64,000 nt of DNA from Ectothiorhodospira magna (lineage in GTDB: Bacteria; Pseudomonadota; Gammaproteobacteria; Ectothiorhodospirales; Ectothiorhodospiraceae): contig NZ_FOFO01000010.1 of NCBI RefSeq assembly GCF_900110965.1, positions 30,707-94,706 on the forward strand. Direction: 5' to 3'. This document shows positions 48,758 through 61,931 of this stretch, in pieces; the first letter of the stretch is position 1, and each line of letters begins with the position of its first letter. The notes beneath the pieces were generated by a model. The model searched no databases and was not told the DNA's origin. It saw only the letters and a program-made list of their open reading frames with translations. The translations under genes were made by a program, and so were the position numbers.

Positions 48758-50095
48758 ATGGGCTTCCTGTCATTTTTGACGGGACTCACCTTCCCCCGGG
48801 GGGTTCATCCCCCCGGGTTGAAGGAAGATACCCGTGATAAACCCATTCGTCGGTTGCCTTTTGCGCCCCGCATGGTGGTGCCCCTGCAGCAGCATTTTGG
48901 CCGGCCAGCCCGGCCTCTGGTGGTCAAGCATCAGGAAGTGCTGCGGGGACAGCCCATTGCCGAGGCGGACGGTTTTGAGTCCGTGACCCTCCATGCCCCG
49001 GTGACCGGGGTGGTGGAGGGGATCGAACTCATGGCCACCGCCAGGGGCCCCAAGACCGAATCCATCGTCATCCGCACCGCCCCCGGCGACAGCCAGGTGA
49101 TCCACTGGGCACGGCCCCAGGATCTGGAACGGCTCAACCGCCCGCAACTGATCCAGGCGATTCAGGGCATCGGTCTGGTGGGGCAGGGCGGCGCGGCATT
49201 TCCAACCCACATGAAACTGTCGGTGCCGGATGGGTATGACATCGACACCCTGGTGGTCAATGGGTGTGAGTGCGAACCCTACCTTAGCGCCGATCATCGC
49301 ATCATGCTGGAGCAGACCGACGCGGTCATCGCCGGCATCCGTATCGCCATGAAGGCAGTGGGGGCTGATCGTGCCATCATCGGTGTGGAGGACGACAAGC
49401 CCGACGCCATTGCCGCCTTGAAGGCCCGACTGGACAAGGATGGCCCCATCTCCGTGGGCCAGGTGCGCAGCAAATATCCCCAGGGCTCGGAGAAGATGCT
49501 GATCAAGGCCCTGCTCAAGCGGGAGGTGCCATCCGGGCATTTTCCCTATCACATCGGCGTGGTGGTCAACAACGTGGGCACCATGGCCCAGTTGGGCACC
49601 CTGCTGCCCCGGGGCGAGGGGCTGGTGGAGCGGGTGGTGACCGTGGCCGGTCCCGGCATCACCCGTCCGGGGAACTACCGGGTGCCCATTGGCACCCCGT
49701 TGCGCTACCTGTTGCAACAGGTGGGGTTCACGGGCAGCGATGCCAGCCACATCATTCTGGGGGGACCGATGATGGGCAACACCGTCTCGTCCCTGGACGT
49801 GCCCATCACCAAGGGGGTGTCCGGCGTGGTGGTGCTGCCCGATCCCGAGGCAGAGGATACCCGCATGCAGCCCTGCATCCGCTGTGGTCACTGCGTGGAG
49901 GTTTGCCCGGTGGGTCTGAATCCTTCCGATCTGGGCAAGCTGGCTGCGGTACGTCAGTACGAGGTGATGGAGGAGCGCTACCACCTCAATGACTGCTTCG
50001 AGTGTGGTTGCTGCAGCTATATCTGTCCTTCCAACATCCCTCTGGTGCAATACTTCCGCATCGCCAAGTCCCTGAACCGGGAGCGCCTCAAGTGA
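48758..50095 (+). CDS. rnfC: Electron transport complex subunit RnfC
   Basis: A 445-residue peripheral subunit that binds NADH and FMN. The Gly-rich FMN motif GLVGQGGAAFPTHMKL, the block VNGCECEPYLSADHR and two C-terminal [4Fe-4S] motifs (CIRCGHCVEVCP and CFECGCCSYICP) are present. The opening GLTFPRGVHPPGLKEDT is typical. ATG 48758 lies just after the nifJ stop; a TTG at 48752 is possible. It is close in length to anaerobe RnfC and lacks the long Ala/Lys tail of enterobacterial RnfC. Confidence 0.94.
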   Translation: MGFLSFLTGLTFPRGVHPPGLKEDTRDKPIRRLPFAPRMVVPLQQHFGRPARPLVVKHQEVLRGQPIAEADGFESVTLHAPVTGVVEGIELMATARGPKTESIVIRTAPGDSQVIHWARPQDLERLNRPQLIQAIQGIGLVGQGGAAFPTHMKLSVPDGYDIDTLVVNGCECEPYLSADHRIMLEQTDAVIAGIRIAMKAVGADRAIIGVEDDKPDAIAALKARLDKDGPISVGQVRSKYPQGSEKMLIKALLKREVPSGHFPYHIGVVVNNVGTMAQLGTLLPRGEGLVERVVTVAGPGITRPGNYRVPIGTPLRYLLQQVGFTGSDASHIILGGPMMGNTVSSLDVPITKGVSGVVVLPDPEAEDTRMQPCIRCGHCVEVCPVGLNPSDLGKLAAVRQYEVMEERYHLNDCFECGCCSYICPSNIPLVQYFRIAKSLNRERLK

Positions 50096-51114
50096 CCCCG
50101 CTGAAAATCGAACTCAAGACCTCGCCGCACCTGAAGCAATCGGGCAGCGTGGAGCAGATCATGCGCCACGTGACCTACGCCCTTTTGCCCATCTGCGCCT
50201 TCTCGGTCTATCACTTCGGCATCAGTGCCCTGGCGCTGATGATCACCACCGTGGTGACCTGCGTGCTGACGGAGTCTCTGTTCGCCAAACTCTCCGGCAA
50301 GCGCAGCAGCGTGTCCGATTTCAGCGCCGTCATCACCGGCCTGTTGCTGGCCCTGACCCTGCCGCCCTCCTTCCCCCTGTGGATGGCGGCCCTGTCCGGC
50401 TTCATCGGCATTGCCCTGGCCAAGGTGATGTTCGGCGGCATGGGTTACAACCTGTTCAACCCGGCCCTGGTGGGGCGGGCGTTTGCCCAGGCCGCCTTTC
50501 CGGTTTCCGTCTCCACCTGGACGGTGCCGGGTCATCCGGACCGGTTCACCGAATTTTTGCCCTCCACCCTGGCCATGCCCTTCACCACGCCCGCGCCGGT
50601 GGATGCCTGGACCACGGCCACACCCCTGGCCCAGTGGAAGTTCGAAGGGGTCCATGTGGAGACCTGGTCCCTGTTCACCGGCATGACGCCGGGTTCCGTG
50701 GGGGAAACCTCCGCCATCCTGATTCTGCTCTGTGGCCTCTATCTGATCGCCCGGGGCATGATGAACTGGCGCATTCCGGCGGCGGTGCTGGGCAGTGCCT
50801 TCGTCACCGCCTCGGTGTTCTACTGGATGGACCCTACGTTCTATCCCACGCCCTGGTTTGTGCTGCTGTCCGGCGGCATGATGCTGGGGGCCATGTTCAT
50901 GGCCAGTGACATGATCGCCTCGCCCATCACCCGTTCTGGTATCTGGATCTACGGCATCCTGATCGGCTTTTTGGCGGTGATCATCCGCTTCTTCGGCGGC
51001 CTGCCGGAGGGGATCATGTACGCCATCCTGCTGGGCAACGCCATGGCGCCGCTGATCGAGCGCATCACCCAGCCCCGGCCCTATGGCACCCGCAAAAGGA
51101 GGGACGCGGTATGA
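50092..51114 (+). CDS. rnfD: Electron transport complex subunit RnfD
   Basis: A 340-residue membrane protein with about nine hydrophobic helices. The RnfD/NqrB blocks SDFSAVITGLLLALTLPP and GGMGYNLFNPALVGRAF are present, and ATPLAQW contains the likely covalently flavinylated Thr. The GTG start at 50092 overlaps the rnfC stop (GTGA). It forms the membrane core carrying electrons with coupled ion movement. Confidence 0.93.
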   Translation: MTPLKIELKTSPHLKQSGSVEQIMRHVTYALLPICAFSVYHFGISALALMITTVVTCVLTESLFAKLSGKRSSVSDFSAVITGLLLALTLPPSFPLWMAALSGFIGIALAKVMFGGMGYNLFNPALVGRAFAQAAFPVSVSTWTVPGHPDRFTEFLPSTLAMPFTTPAPVDAWTTATPLAQWKFEGVHVETWSLFTGMTPGSVGETSAILILLCGLYLIARGMMNWRIPAAVLGSAFVTASVFYWMDPTFYPTPWFVLLSGGMMLGAMFMASDMIASPITRSGIWIYGILIGFLAVIIRFFGGLPEGIMYAILLGNAMAPLIERITQPRPYGTRKRRDAV

Positions 51115-51803
51115 GCACGACTCCCCAGACCACGGCGCCGGAACGCCCGGCGCCCACGTCCAGCGTCAAGCTGGTGGCCACCCTGGGGCTGATCGCCCTG
51201 TTCTCGGGGTTGCTGGTGGTGAGCGTGTTCGAGTTCACCAAGCCCTATATCGCGGAAAACCAGCGTCGGGCCCTGGAGGCCGCGGTGTTCCGGGTGGTGC
51301 CCGGCGCGGTGACCCGCCAGGACTTCGTGCTCACCGCCCAAGGGCTGTTCCCGGCGGCAGAGGCGCCGGCTCCGGGACAGCGGGTGTTTGCCGCCTACGA
51401 TGCCGAGGGCAACCTGCGGGGCATTGCGCTGCAAGCCTCGGCCCGGGGCTATGCGGACGTGATCCGGGTGCTTTACGGCTATGACCCGTCCTGTCAGTGC
51501 ATTGTCGGCATGACCGTGCTGGAATCCCGTGAAACCCCCGGCCTGGGGGACAAGATCGAGACCGATGCCCGGTTCGTGGCCAACTTCGAGGGTCTGGATG
51601 CCCGCCTCAACCCGGCCGGCACCGGCCTGGCCAATGCCATCGTCACGGTGAAGCAGGGTGACAAGGAACATCCCTGGCAGATCGACGGCATCACCGGGGC
51701 CACCATCTCCGCCAATGCCATCGGACGCATGCTCAATGACAGTGCCGATACGGTACTGCCGCGACTGGCGCCGTATTGGGCCATGCTTGAAGGAGGCGCC
51801 TGA
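51111..51803 (+). CDS. rnfG: Electron transport complex subunit RnfG
   Basis: A 230-residue protein with one N-terminal membrane helix (residues 20-42) and a periplasmic FMN-binding domain. The flavinylation motif is DGITGATISANAI, whose Thr would carry FMN. ESRETPGLGDKIE is a conserved block. ATG overlaps rnfD by 4 nt. Covalent attachment needs ApbE, which is not in the window. Confidence 0.93.
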   Translation: MSTTPQTTAPERPAPTSSVKLVATLGLIALFSGLLVVSVFEFTKPYIAENQRRALEAAVFRVVPGAVTRQDFVLTAQGLFPAAEAPAPGQRVFAAYDAEGNLRGIALQASARGYADVIRVLYGYDPSCQCIVGMTVLESRETPGLGDKIETDARFVANFEGLDARLNPAGTGLANAIVTVKQGDKEHPWQIDGITGATISANAIGRMLNDSADTVLPRLAPYWAMLEGGA

Positions 51804-51805
51804 AC

Positions 51806-52465
51806 ATGGCGGCCAATACCGAAAAACCCATCACTCTGGATACCTTCCTGATCGGTCTATGGCGGGAGAATCCGGTGTTCGTCATGTTGCTGGGCATGTG
51901 CCCGGTGCTGGCGGTGACCAACTCGGTGGTCAATGCCCTGGCCATGGGACTGGCCACCACCTTTGTGCTGCTGTGCTCCACCGCTCTGGTGGCATTGCTG
52001 CGCAATCATATCCCCAAGGAAGTGCGCATTGCCGCCTACATCGTGATCATTGCCACTTTCGTCACCGTGGTGGATTACCTGATCCACGCCATCAGCCTGG
52101 AGATCTATCAGGCCCTGGGTGCCTTCATCCAGCTCATCGTGGCCAACTGCATGATCCTGGGCCGGGCCGAGGCGTTTGCCTCCCGCAACCGGGTGAGCAC
52201 CACCCTGGTGAATTCCCTGGGCATGGGGGTTGGCTTCACCATTGCCCTGTTATGTCTGGGGTCGGTGCGTGAACTGCTGGGGGCCGGCACGTTGCTGGGC
52301 ATCCCGGTGTTCGGCGACAGCTTCGAGCCCTGGATCATCATGCTGCTGCCGCCGGGGGGCTTCTTTGTCCTGGGGGCCTGGCTGCTCCTGTTCGCCTGGT
52401 TCAAGGAACGACAGCTCAAACAGAAGATGACCGGCGCCGGGGAGGCGGGTGTCCATGCACGCTGA
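51806..52465 (+). CDS. rnfE: Electron transport complex subunit RnfE
   Basis: A 219-residue membrane protein with six predicted helices. LLGMCPVLAVTNSVVNAL and LIVANCMILGRAEAFASR each hold a Cys; in Rnf/Nqr complexes the paired RnfA and RnfE cysteines bind a [2Fe-2S] cluster inside the membrane. It starts 2 nt after the rnfG stop and overlaps rnfA. Confidence 0.93.
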   Translation: MAANTEKPITLDTFLIGLWRENPVFVMLLGMCPVLAVTNSVVNALAMGLATTFVLLCSTALVALLRNHIPKEVRIAAYIVIIATFVTVVDYLIHAISLEIYQALGAFIQLIVANCMILGRAEAFASRNRVSTTLVNSLGMGVGFTIALLCLGSVRELLGAGTLLGIPVFGDSFEPWIIMLLPPGGFFVLGAWLLLFAWFKERQLKQKMTGAGEAGVHAR

Positions 52466-53045
52466 TTCACTGACCTATATCTTTCTCAATGCGGCCATCA
52501 TCAACAACTTCGTGCTGGCCCTGTTCCTGGGCATCTGCCCCTTGCTGGGGGTGTCCGGCAAGATCAGCACGGCCTTTTCCATGGGGCTGGCCACGGCTTT
52601 TGTGATGCTGATCAGCTCGGTGTCGGCCTGGTTGATCAATGAATTTTTGCTGTACTTCAATCTGGAGTTTTTGCGCCTGATCGCCTATATCGCGGTGATC
52701 GCCTCGGCGGTGCAACTGGTGGAGATGACCATCAAGAAGTTCAGTCCGCCCCTGTACCGGGCGCTGGGGATCTTCCTGCCCCTGATCACCACCAACTGCG
52801 CCATCCTGGGGGTGGCCCTGTTCCAGACCAACTACGAGTACAGTTTCAGCCAGTCCCTGGTGTACAGCCTGGGAGCCGGCGCCGGCTTCATCATCGCCAT
52901 CGTGCTGATGGCGGGGCTGCGGGAGAAGCTGGAACTGGCGGATGTGCCGGCCATCGCCCGGGGCGCGGCCATGAGCCTGATGCTGGCGGGCATCCTGTCT
53001 TTGGCCTTCATGGGTTTTGCGGGGCTGGGGGGCAGCACCGCATGA
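52455..53045 (+). CDS. rnfA: Electron transport complex subunit RnfA
   Basis: A 196-residue membrane protein with six predicted helices, homologous to RnfE. Cys residues sit in FLGICPLLGVSGKI and LITTNCAILGVALF, the partner ligands of the intramembrane cluster. ATG 52455 has GGAGG 9 nt upstream and overlaps rnfE by 11 nt. A GTG at 52449 is less well placed. Confidence 0.93.
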   Translation: MHADSLTYIFLNAAIINNFVLALFLGICPLLGVSGKISTAFSMGLATAFVMLISSVSAWLINEFLLYFNLEFLRLIAYIAVIASAVQLVEMTIKKFSPPLYRALGIFLPLITTNCAILGVALFQTNYEYSFSQSLVYSLGAGAGFIIAIVLMAGLREKLELADVPAIARGAAMSLMLAGILSLAFMGFAGLGGSTA

Positions 53046-53233
53046 AGACCTATCTGCTGGCGGTGGGCCTGATTTTTCTGATGTTCACCGGCTGGGTGCT
53101 GGTACAGGCGGCGGCCCGCCGTCTGGCCCGGCGTCACCCTGAACTGGGTCCGTTTCGGGAGGGAGGCGGTTGCGGGACCGGGCAATGTGGTTGTGGTTCA
53201 CCTTGTCAGTCGCGGGGGAAGGGGGGAGCTTGA
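53042..53233 (+). CDS. Small Cys-rich membrane protein, NqrM-like
   Basis: A 63-residue protein: one N-terminal membrane helix (residues 4-25), a basic stretch (ARRLARRHPELG), then a Gly-rich tail with four Cys at 44, 49, 51 and 55 (CGTGQCGCGSPC). Its start overlaps the rnfA stop by 4 nt. The size, topology and four-Cys tail resemble NqrM, which is needed to mature the Fe centre of the related Na+-NQR complex. I infer that it helps insert the RnfA/RnfE cluster. The relation is by architecture rather than clear sequence identity. Confidence 0.65.
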   Translation: MKTYLLAVGLIFLMFTGWVLVQAAARRLARRHPELGPFREGGGCGTGQCGCGSPCQSRGKGGA

Positions 53234-53342
53234 GCGGTTGGGTTGGGGCTGTGGGTTGAGTCGGTTCATCAGCGGCGCTAATCTGTCCGCCGGATGACTG
53301 TATTCAATGGAGGCCGTACCCTGAACTACCCTGTAGCGCGTC

Positions 53343-53963
53343 ATGGATGACCCAATCAAGCGCGTCTCATTACCAAACTGCTGTTGCCTCGTTGCAAAAA
53401 CAGCGTTGCTGTTGCTTTGTCTGCTGTCATGTTCGCTCCAGGCTGCAACCCCGTGGGCAATTCATGATTTAGCCGTGCTCACTGATGTACAGGGGATTGA
53501 AACCATTGCCTCGGTCACAGATCCCCTGCGTGCCACCGAATTTACTCCCAAGCCCCAGGGATTTTCTGCCGGTTATAACCGTAATGTTTACTGGCTACGC
53601 TTTACCCTGCATCCCCCACCGCAAGATATCTATGGGCAGCGCGAGGCGTTGCTGGTAATTTATCCACCGTTTTTAGACGATCTTCAACTCTATATACCTC
53701 ATCCCGATCATCCTGATGGGTTTGAGCGCCGCTATAGTGGGGATCATCTGCCCTTCACTGCGCGTGAATATCCCTACCGCAGTTTTATACATCACTTGGT
53801 ATTTGAACATGACGAGCCGATCACTGCTTATCTGCGCTTGCAGACCACCAGCAGTGCATGGGTAGTAATTGATGTACTTAGCATGGCTGATTTTACACAG
53901 CGGATTGCTGGTGAAACTCTGCTTTTTGGATTTTTTTTGGCATGTTGCTGGCCGGGATTTTAG
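53343..53963 (+). CDS. Sensor kinase, N-terminal fragment (frame broken)
   Basis: A 206-residue fragment with a signal peptide (TALLLLCLLSCSLQAA) and a periplasmic 7TMR-DISMED2-type sensing domain (WAIHDLAVL...YWLRFTLHPP...YPPFLDDLQLYIPH). The frame ends just inside the first membrane helix (GETLLFGFFLA), after a run of eight T's at 53931-53938. The remaining helices and the kinase continue in another frame from 53942. Nine T's would restore one protein of about 640 residues. DISMED2 domains are thought to sense carbohydrates or related ligands. The region is clearly more AT-rich than the rnf operon upstream. Confidence 0.8.
   Translation: MDDPIKRVSLPNCCCLVAKTALLLLCLLSCSLQAATPWAIHDLAVLTDVQGIETIASVTDPLRATEFTPKPQGFSAGYNRNVYWLRFTLHPPPQDIYGQREALLVIYPPFLDDLQLYIPHPDHPDGFERRYSGDHLPFTAREYPYRSFIHHLVFEHDEPITAYLRLQTTSSAWVVIDVLSMADFTQRIAGETLLFGFFLACCWPGF
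53931..53938 (+). repeat. T8 tract at the kinase frame break
   Basis: Eight consecutive T's lie exactly where the two sensor-kinase frames meet. Adding one T gives the in-frame sequence GFFFGMLLAGILA, a continuous membrane helix. The tract could be a phase-variable or transcriptional-slippage site, a real mutation, or a sequencing error. Confidence 0.85.
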
Positions 53964-55261
53964 CCAATCTCTGGCATGGTTTATGGTTACATCAAGCATT
54001 ATATCGTAGCTTTTTACTCTATTTATGTGCTGCATTGCTGACACTTTTTACCGCCAATGGTTTTTTGGCTCAGTTTATATTTCCTGAACATCCATTCGTA
54101 GCAGATCATATCGCCTCGATCACCAATTTGCTGGTCATCGCTGCTATGACGCGTTTTTTTACTCATGCGTTGACACTACAATCGAGTCACCGGTGGTTGC
54201 GCAGGGCTTATCATGCTGTTTTTACGCTGGCATTACTGCTACTCCTTAGCCCGTTATTAGACTTATATACTGAAGGAATGCAGGTGTTGATTTTTGCGAC
54301 ACTGCTGATCCTGGTAGTCGGTGCGTTGCGTAGTTTATTTCTGTGGTGGCTTGGGAAGGGCGAGGGCAGTTTGCTGTTTCTTGCGCATCTGTTTAGTCTC
54401 ATCGGAGCATTATCAACTGCCTTGGTCCTAATGGGCTGGCTACCAGGTAGCCTGCTGCTGCATTATGGTTTTCAAATTGGCTTGATGGGTAGCCTGATTG
54501 CCTTGCAGGTGATGCTGGCCCAACGAGTGCGGCGTATTGAGCGCAATCAGACCCAGACCCTGCTGCTTGCCGAGCGTGCCCAAGCTCAGGCACAGATGGA
54601 GCACGACCATCTTGAACAGCAGCGCCAACTAATGAGTATGCTCACCCATGAATTAAAAACACTTTTGGCGGTGATTCGCCTGCGACTTGGTGCTAAAAAT
54701 CCCTCTGTACGCATGCAGCAGCAAGCGCAGAATGCGGTGATGGACATTCTTTCTATTTTAGAACGCTGCACCATGAGTAGCCGGCTTGATGACCAAGCTG
54801 TAACTATCGAGGTTTGCGCCTGTGATATTGAGCAGGTGATGAAAGAGTTAGTGGCGATACGATTTTCGGAAAGAGTGCACTTTCAGCAGCACAGTCCAGT
54901 TACTTATCCAATCAATACGGATAATACCTTGCTACGGGTGATTTTAGGAAATCTGATTGATAATGCTGTTAAATATTCACCACCTGAAACTCCGATCAAA
55001 ATTCAGATCGAGGATGTTCAAAAAGAAAAGGTTGACGGCTGGTGCGTAATCATCACCAATGCCCGAATGTCTGGGGACGACTTGAATCCTGATCGCGTGT
55101 TTGAAAAATATTACCGGGCGCCAGGGGCGCACCGACACAGTGGTTCAGGGTTAGGGCTTTACATTGTCCACGAGCTAGTCGAGCAGTTACAGGGAAAAAT
55201 TAGCTGCCATTGCGACTCCGATCAAGTGAGTTTTCAGCTATGGTTACCGAAAAATATTTGA
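53942..55261 (+). CDS. Sensor histidine kinase, membrane and kinase part
   Basis: A 439-residue open frame with about seven membrane helices (7TMR-DISM type), a coiled linker and a histidine kinase. The phosphoacceptor His is in MSMLTHELKTLLAV (codon at 54647). The ATP-binding N box is GNLIDNAVKYSP, and the G box is HSGSGLGLYIVHELV. ATG 53942 lies within the membrane helix, so alone it would lack the sensor domain. It overlaps the response-regulator gene by 22 nt. Confidence 0.85.
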   Translation: MLLAGILANLWHGLWLHQALYRSFLLYLCAALLTLFTANGFLAQFIFPEHPFVADHIASITNLLVIAAMTRFFTHALTLQSSHRWLRRAYHAVFTLALLLLLSPLLDLYTEGMQVLIFATLLILVVGALRSLFLWWLGKGEGSLLFLAHLFSLIGALSTALVLMGWLPGSLLLHYGFQIGLMGSLIALQVMLAQRVRRIERNQTQTLLLAERAQAQAQMEHDHLEQQRQLMSMLTHELKTLLAVIRLRLGAKNPSVRMQQQAQNAVMDILSILERCTMSSRLDDQAVTIEVCACDIEQVMKELVAIRFSERVHFQQHSPVTYPINTDNTLLRVILGNLIDNAVKYSPPETPIKIQIEDVQKEKVDGWCVIITNARMSGDDLNPDRVFEKYYRAPGAHRHSGSGLGLYIVHELVEQLQGKISCHCDSDQVSFQLWLPKNI

Positions 55262-55941
55262 CTGTATTAATTGTCGAGGATCACCAGGCCTTGCGGGAGG
55301 TATTGACAGAGATATTAGAAAGCTATGGACACACAGTAATTGGAGTCGATTGTGCAGAAGAGGTATGTGAATTATTGCCACAGCAGGGATTTGATGCTGC
55401 GATTCTGGACCTTAATCTTCCTGGTGAAGATGGTCTGAGTCTAGCGGAGCGTCTACGCCAGGTACAGCCCGATTTGATTATTATCATGGTCACTGCTCGT
55501 AATCAAGTGGCAGATAAATTATCTGGTTATCGGCATGGTGCAGATATTTATCTAAGCAAACCTGTTGATGGTGAAGAGCTGGCTTTGCTACTACAAGCAC
55601 TGGCGAAGCGGCTGCATTTTTTTGATAACGAAATTACAGAGGGATATCGACTTGATCGACAATGCTCAACTCTTATTTTGCCAACCCAGAATTCAGTTTT
55701 ATTGACCGTTGATGAGGTCACTTTTTTGCAAGCTCTTGCATTAGCGGTTAATCAGAGTTTGGAGTACTGGCAATTACTGGAAGTTATGGGGCGTGAGGTT
55801 AATAACCATGGAAAAAAACAACTGGAGGTCATTGTTTCTCGCTTAAGACGTAAATTAAAAAATCAAGGCATCATAAATCCTGTTATCCGCGCTACCCGTA
55901 GCAAAGGCTATCAGCTTTTAATACCGTTAAGGTTAAATTAA
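55240..55941 (+). CDS. Response regulator, OmpR/PhoB type
   Basis: A 233-residue protein. The receiver domain (residues 5-120) has the acidic pocket in VLIVEDH, phospho-acceptor Asp57 in AAILDLNLPGEDG, and the switch Lys in YLSKPVDGEE. The C-terminal winged-helix DNA-binding domain ends VIVSRLRRKLKNQG...IRATRSKGYQLL. ATG 55240 lies within the end of the kinase gene, giving coupled translation. Its likely targets include the giant-protein gene 115 bp downstream, where a paired direct repeat is present. Confidence 0.9.
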   Translation: MVTEKYLTVLIVEDHQALREVLTEILESYGHTVIGVDCAEEVCELLPQQGFDAAILDLNLPGEDGLSLAERLRQVQPDLIIIMVTARNQVADKLSGYRHGADIYLSKPVDGEELALLLQALAKRLHFFDNEITEGYRLDRQCSTLILPTQNSVLLTVDEVTFLQALALAVNQSLEYWQLLEVMGREVNNHGKKQLEVIVSRLRRKLKNQGIINPVIRATRSKGYQLLIPLRLN

Positions 55942-55972
55942 ATATTTCATCTTGTGAATGTAACCATTGACC

Positions 55973-55988
55973 TGCAAGCTTGTGCAAG
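55973..55988 (+). promoter_or_regulatory. Direct repeat, possible response-regulator site
   Basis: TGCAAG occurs twice with starts exactly 10 bp apart (55973 and 55983), between the regulator gene and the giant-protein gene. OmpR-type regulators commonly bind pairs of direct repeats spaced one helical turn apart. The assignment is inferred from position and spacing only. Confidence 0.4.
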
Positions 55989-56056
55989 TTTTCTTTTTTT
56001 TGATGTGGTAGATTAAGGCTTCATGAAGTAATCTTTTTCTACTCAGGGGAAAAGTC

Positions 56057-60601
<4,545 letters not shown>

Positions 60602-60637
60602 CCCATTTACCTTTGAGTAACGGATAGCCCATCATTT

Positions 60638-60665
60638 AGCCCTGCTCTTTGGAGTAGGGCTTTTT
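60638..60665 (+). terminator. Intrinsic terminator after the giant-protein gene
   Basis: A 10-bp stem with one G.T pair (AGCCCTGCTC/GAGTAGGGCT) closes on TTTG and is followed by a T tract. It lies 37 bp after the stop codon and separates the giant-protein gene from the LicD-like operon. Confidence 0.85.
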
Positions 60666-60749
60666 CATTTGATTTATCCTGGATAATCTTGATCATGACA
60701 CCAGCTTATAAACATCCTCTGATAGGCAGCATGTAAGGAGAAAGCAGCC

Positions 60750-61931
60750 ATGCCTCCAACACCCAGCCTATCGCTCCAAGCCCTGCTCCAACAAGCCCGC
60801 CAGGCTTTCGCCGCAGGCCAGCCACAAGCGGCTCAAACCCATTTACTGGCTGCACTGGAGCAGGCACCCGATTATCTGCCCACCTATGAACAACTCGCCC
60901 AGCTTTATCTGCAATGCCATCAGGTGCAGGAGGCCTATCAAGTCACCCAGGTGGGCCTCAAACAGCAACCTGACCATCTCGGCTTACAGCTACTGAGTGT
61001 GCAAACCCTGCTCAAAGCCGGTGCCGTGCAACAAGCCAGCCGTTATGAATCTGCCCTGCTGACGGCTCTGGACGCAGCACCCCTGCAAGTGATGCCCCTG
61101 CTGGCTGAATTAAGGCGCTTTCAAGGCCGCTTGCCCGAAGCGGTGACGCTGATGCGCCAAGCCTTGCAACACAGCTTAACCTACGCCCCAACACCGGCTG
61201 CGCCTTCAACTGCTGCGCGTGAGGATTTTGGCGACCGCCATCAAGCCTTGCTGGAGAAAACCCTAGTGCAGTTAGCGGCAGCGGGGGTGCATGCGTTTAC
61301 AACCTCGGGCACTCTTTTGGGTCTGGTGCGTGATGGCCGTTTGTTGCCCTTTGATAAGGATGTCGATGTCGGCCTGCCCTTTGCAGAAATGCAAGCTGCG
61401 ATTGACTGTTTAACCCGGCAAGGCTGGCAAGAGCACCTGGCATCTTATGGCTTGGCTAACCCGCGCTGCTTGCGGCATTCCAGTGGTTTGATTCTGGATT
61501 TATGTGGTTTTGTGTTTGAAGAAGCCAGCCAACGCACCTTGGCAGGTTTTTGGCTGCCCCAAGCCCCTTGGGCGTGGCAACGCATCACCGAATACCCGCC
61601 GTTAAAACTACAACGCCAGAACACCCCTGTCGGTGAAATCTGGGCAGTGCAAGACCCGCAAGCCTGGTTAACTGCCCTCTATGGTGACGGCTGGATAACG
61701 CCCGACCCTGATTTTAATACCGTGGTGGCGGCCAAAAATCTGCGAGGCTTTTCACTGTTGACCGAATACTACGCTTGCCTTTATTTGCGTCAGCACTGGC
61801 AAAAGCGCCAGTTGAACAAAGTGGCGGCCCTTGTGAACGCGCTTCACGCCCACCGAGCCGACGATGCGTTATTTCTGGCTGTGCAGCAACAACTTAACCA
61901 GGAAGGACACAAGGGGCACGCCAATGAATGA
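60750..61931 (+). CDS. TPR-LicD-like nucleotidyltransferase-fold phosphotransferase
   Basis: A 393-residue protein. Residues 5-160 form helical TPR-like repeats (ARQAFAAGQPQAAQTHLLAAL, YEQLAQLYLQ). Residues 170-330 resemble the LicD/fukutin family: TTSGTLLGLVRDGRLLPFDKDVDVGL, with Asp202, Asp204 and Asp206 as likely metal ligands, and ALYGDGWITPDPDFNT near the end. LicD proteins transfer phosphocholine or a similar phosphoryl alcohol from a CDP donor to glycans; some relatives modify proteins. The gene overlaps by 8 nt the tandem cytidylyltransferase gene, which could supply the donor. AAGGAG precedes the ATG. Confidence 0.78.
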   Translation: MPPTPSLSLQALLQQARQAFAAGQPQAAQTHLLAALEQAPDYLPTYEQLAQLYLQCHQVQEAYQVTQVGLKQQPDHLGLQLLSVQTLLKAGAVQQASRYESALLTALDAAPLQVMPLLAELRRFQGRLPEAVTLMRQALQHSLTYAPTPAAPSTAAREDFGDRHQALLEKTLVQLAAAGVHAFTTSGTLLGLVRDGRLLPFDKDVDVGLPFAEMQAAIDCLTRQGWQEHLASYGLANPRCLRHSSGLILDLCGFVFEEASQRTLAGFWLPQAPWAWQRITEYPPLKLQRQNTPVGEIWAVQDPQAWLTALYGDGWITPDPDFNTVVAAKNLRGFSLLTEYYACLYLRQHWQKRQLNKVAALVNALHAHRADDALFLAVQQQLNQEGHKGHANE

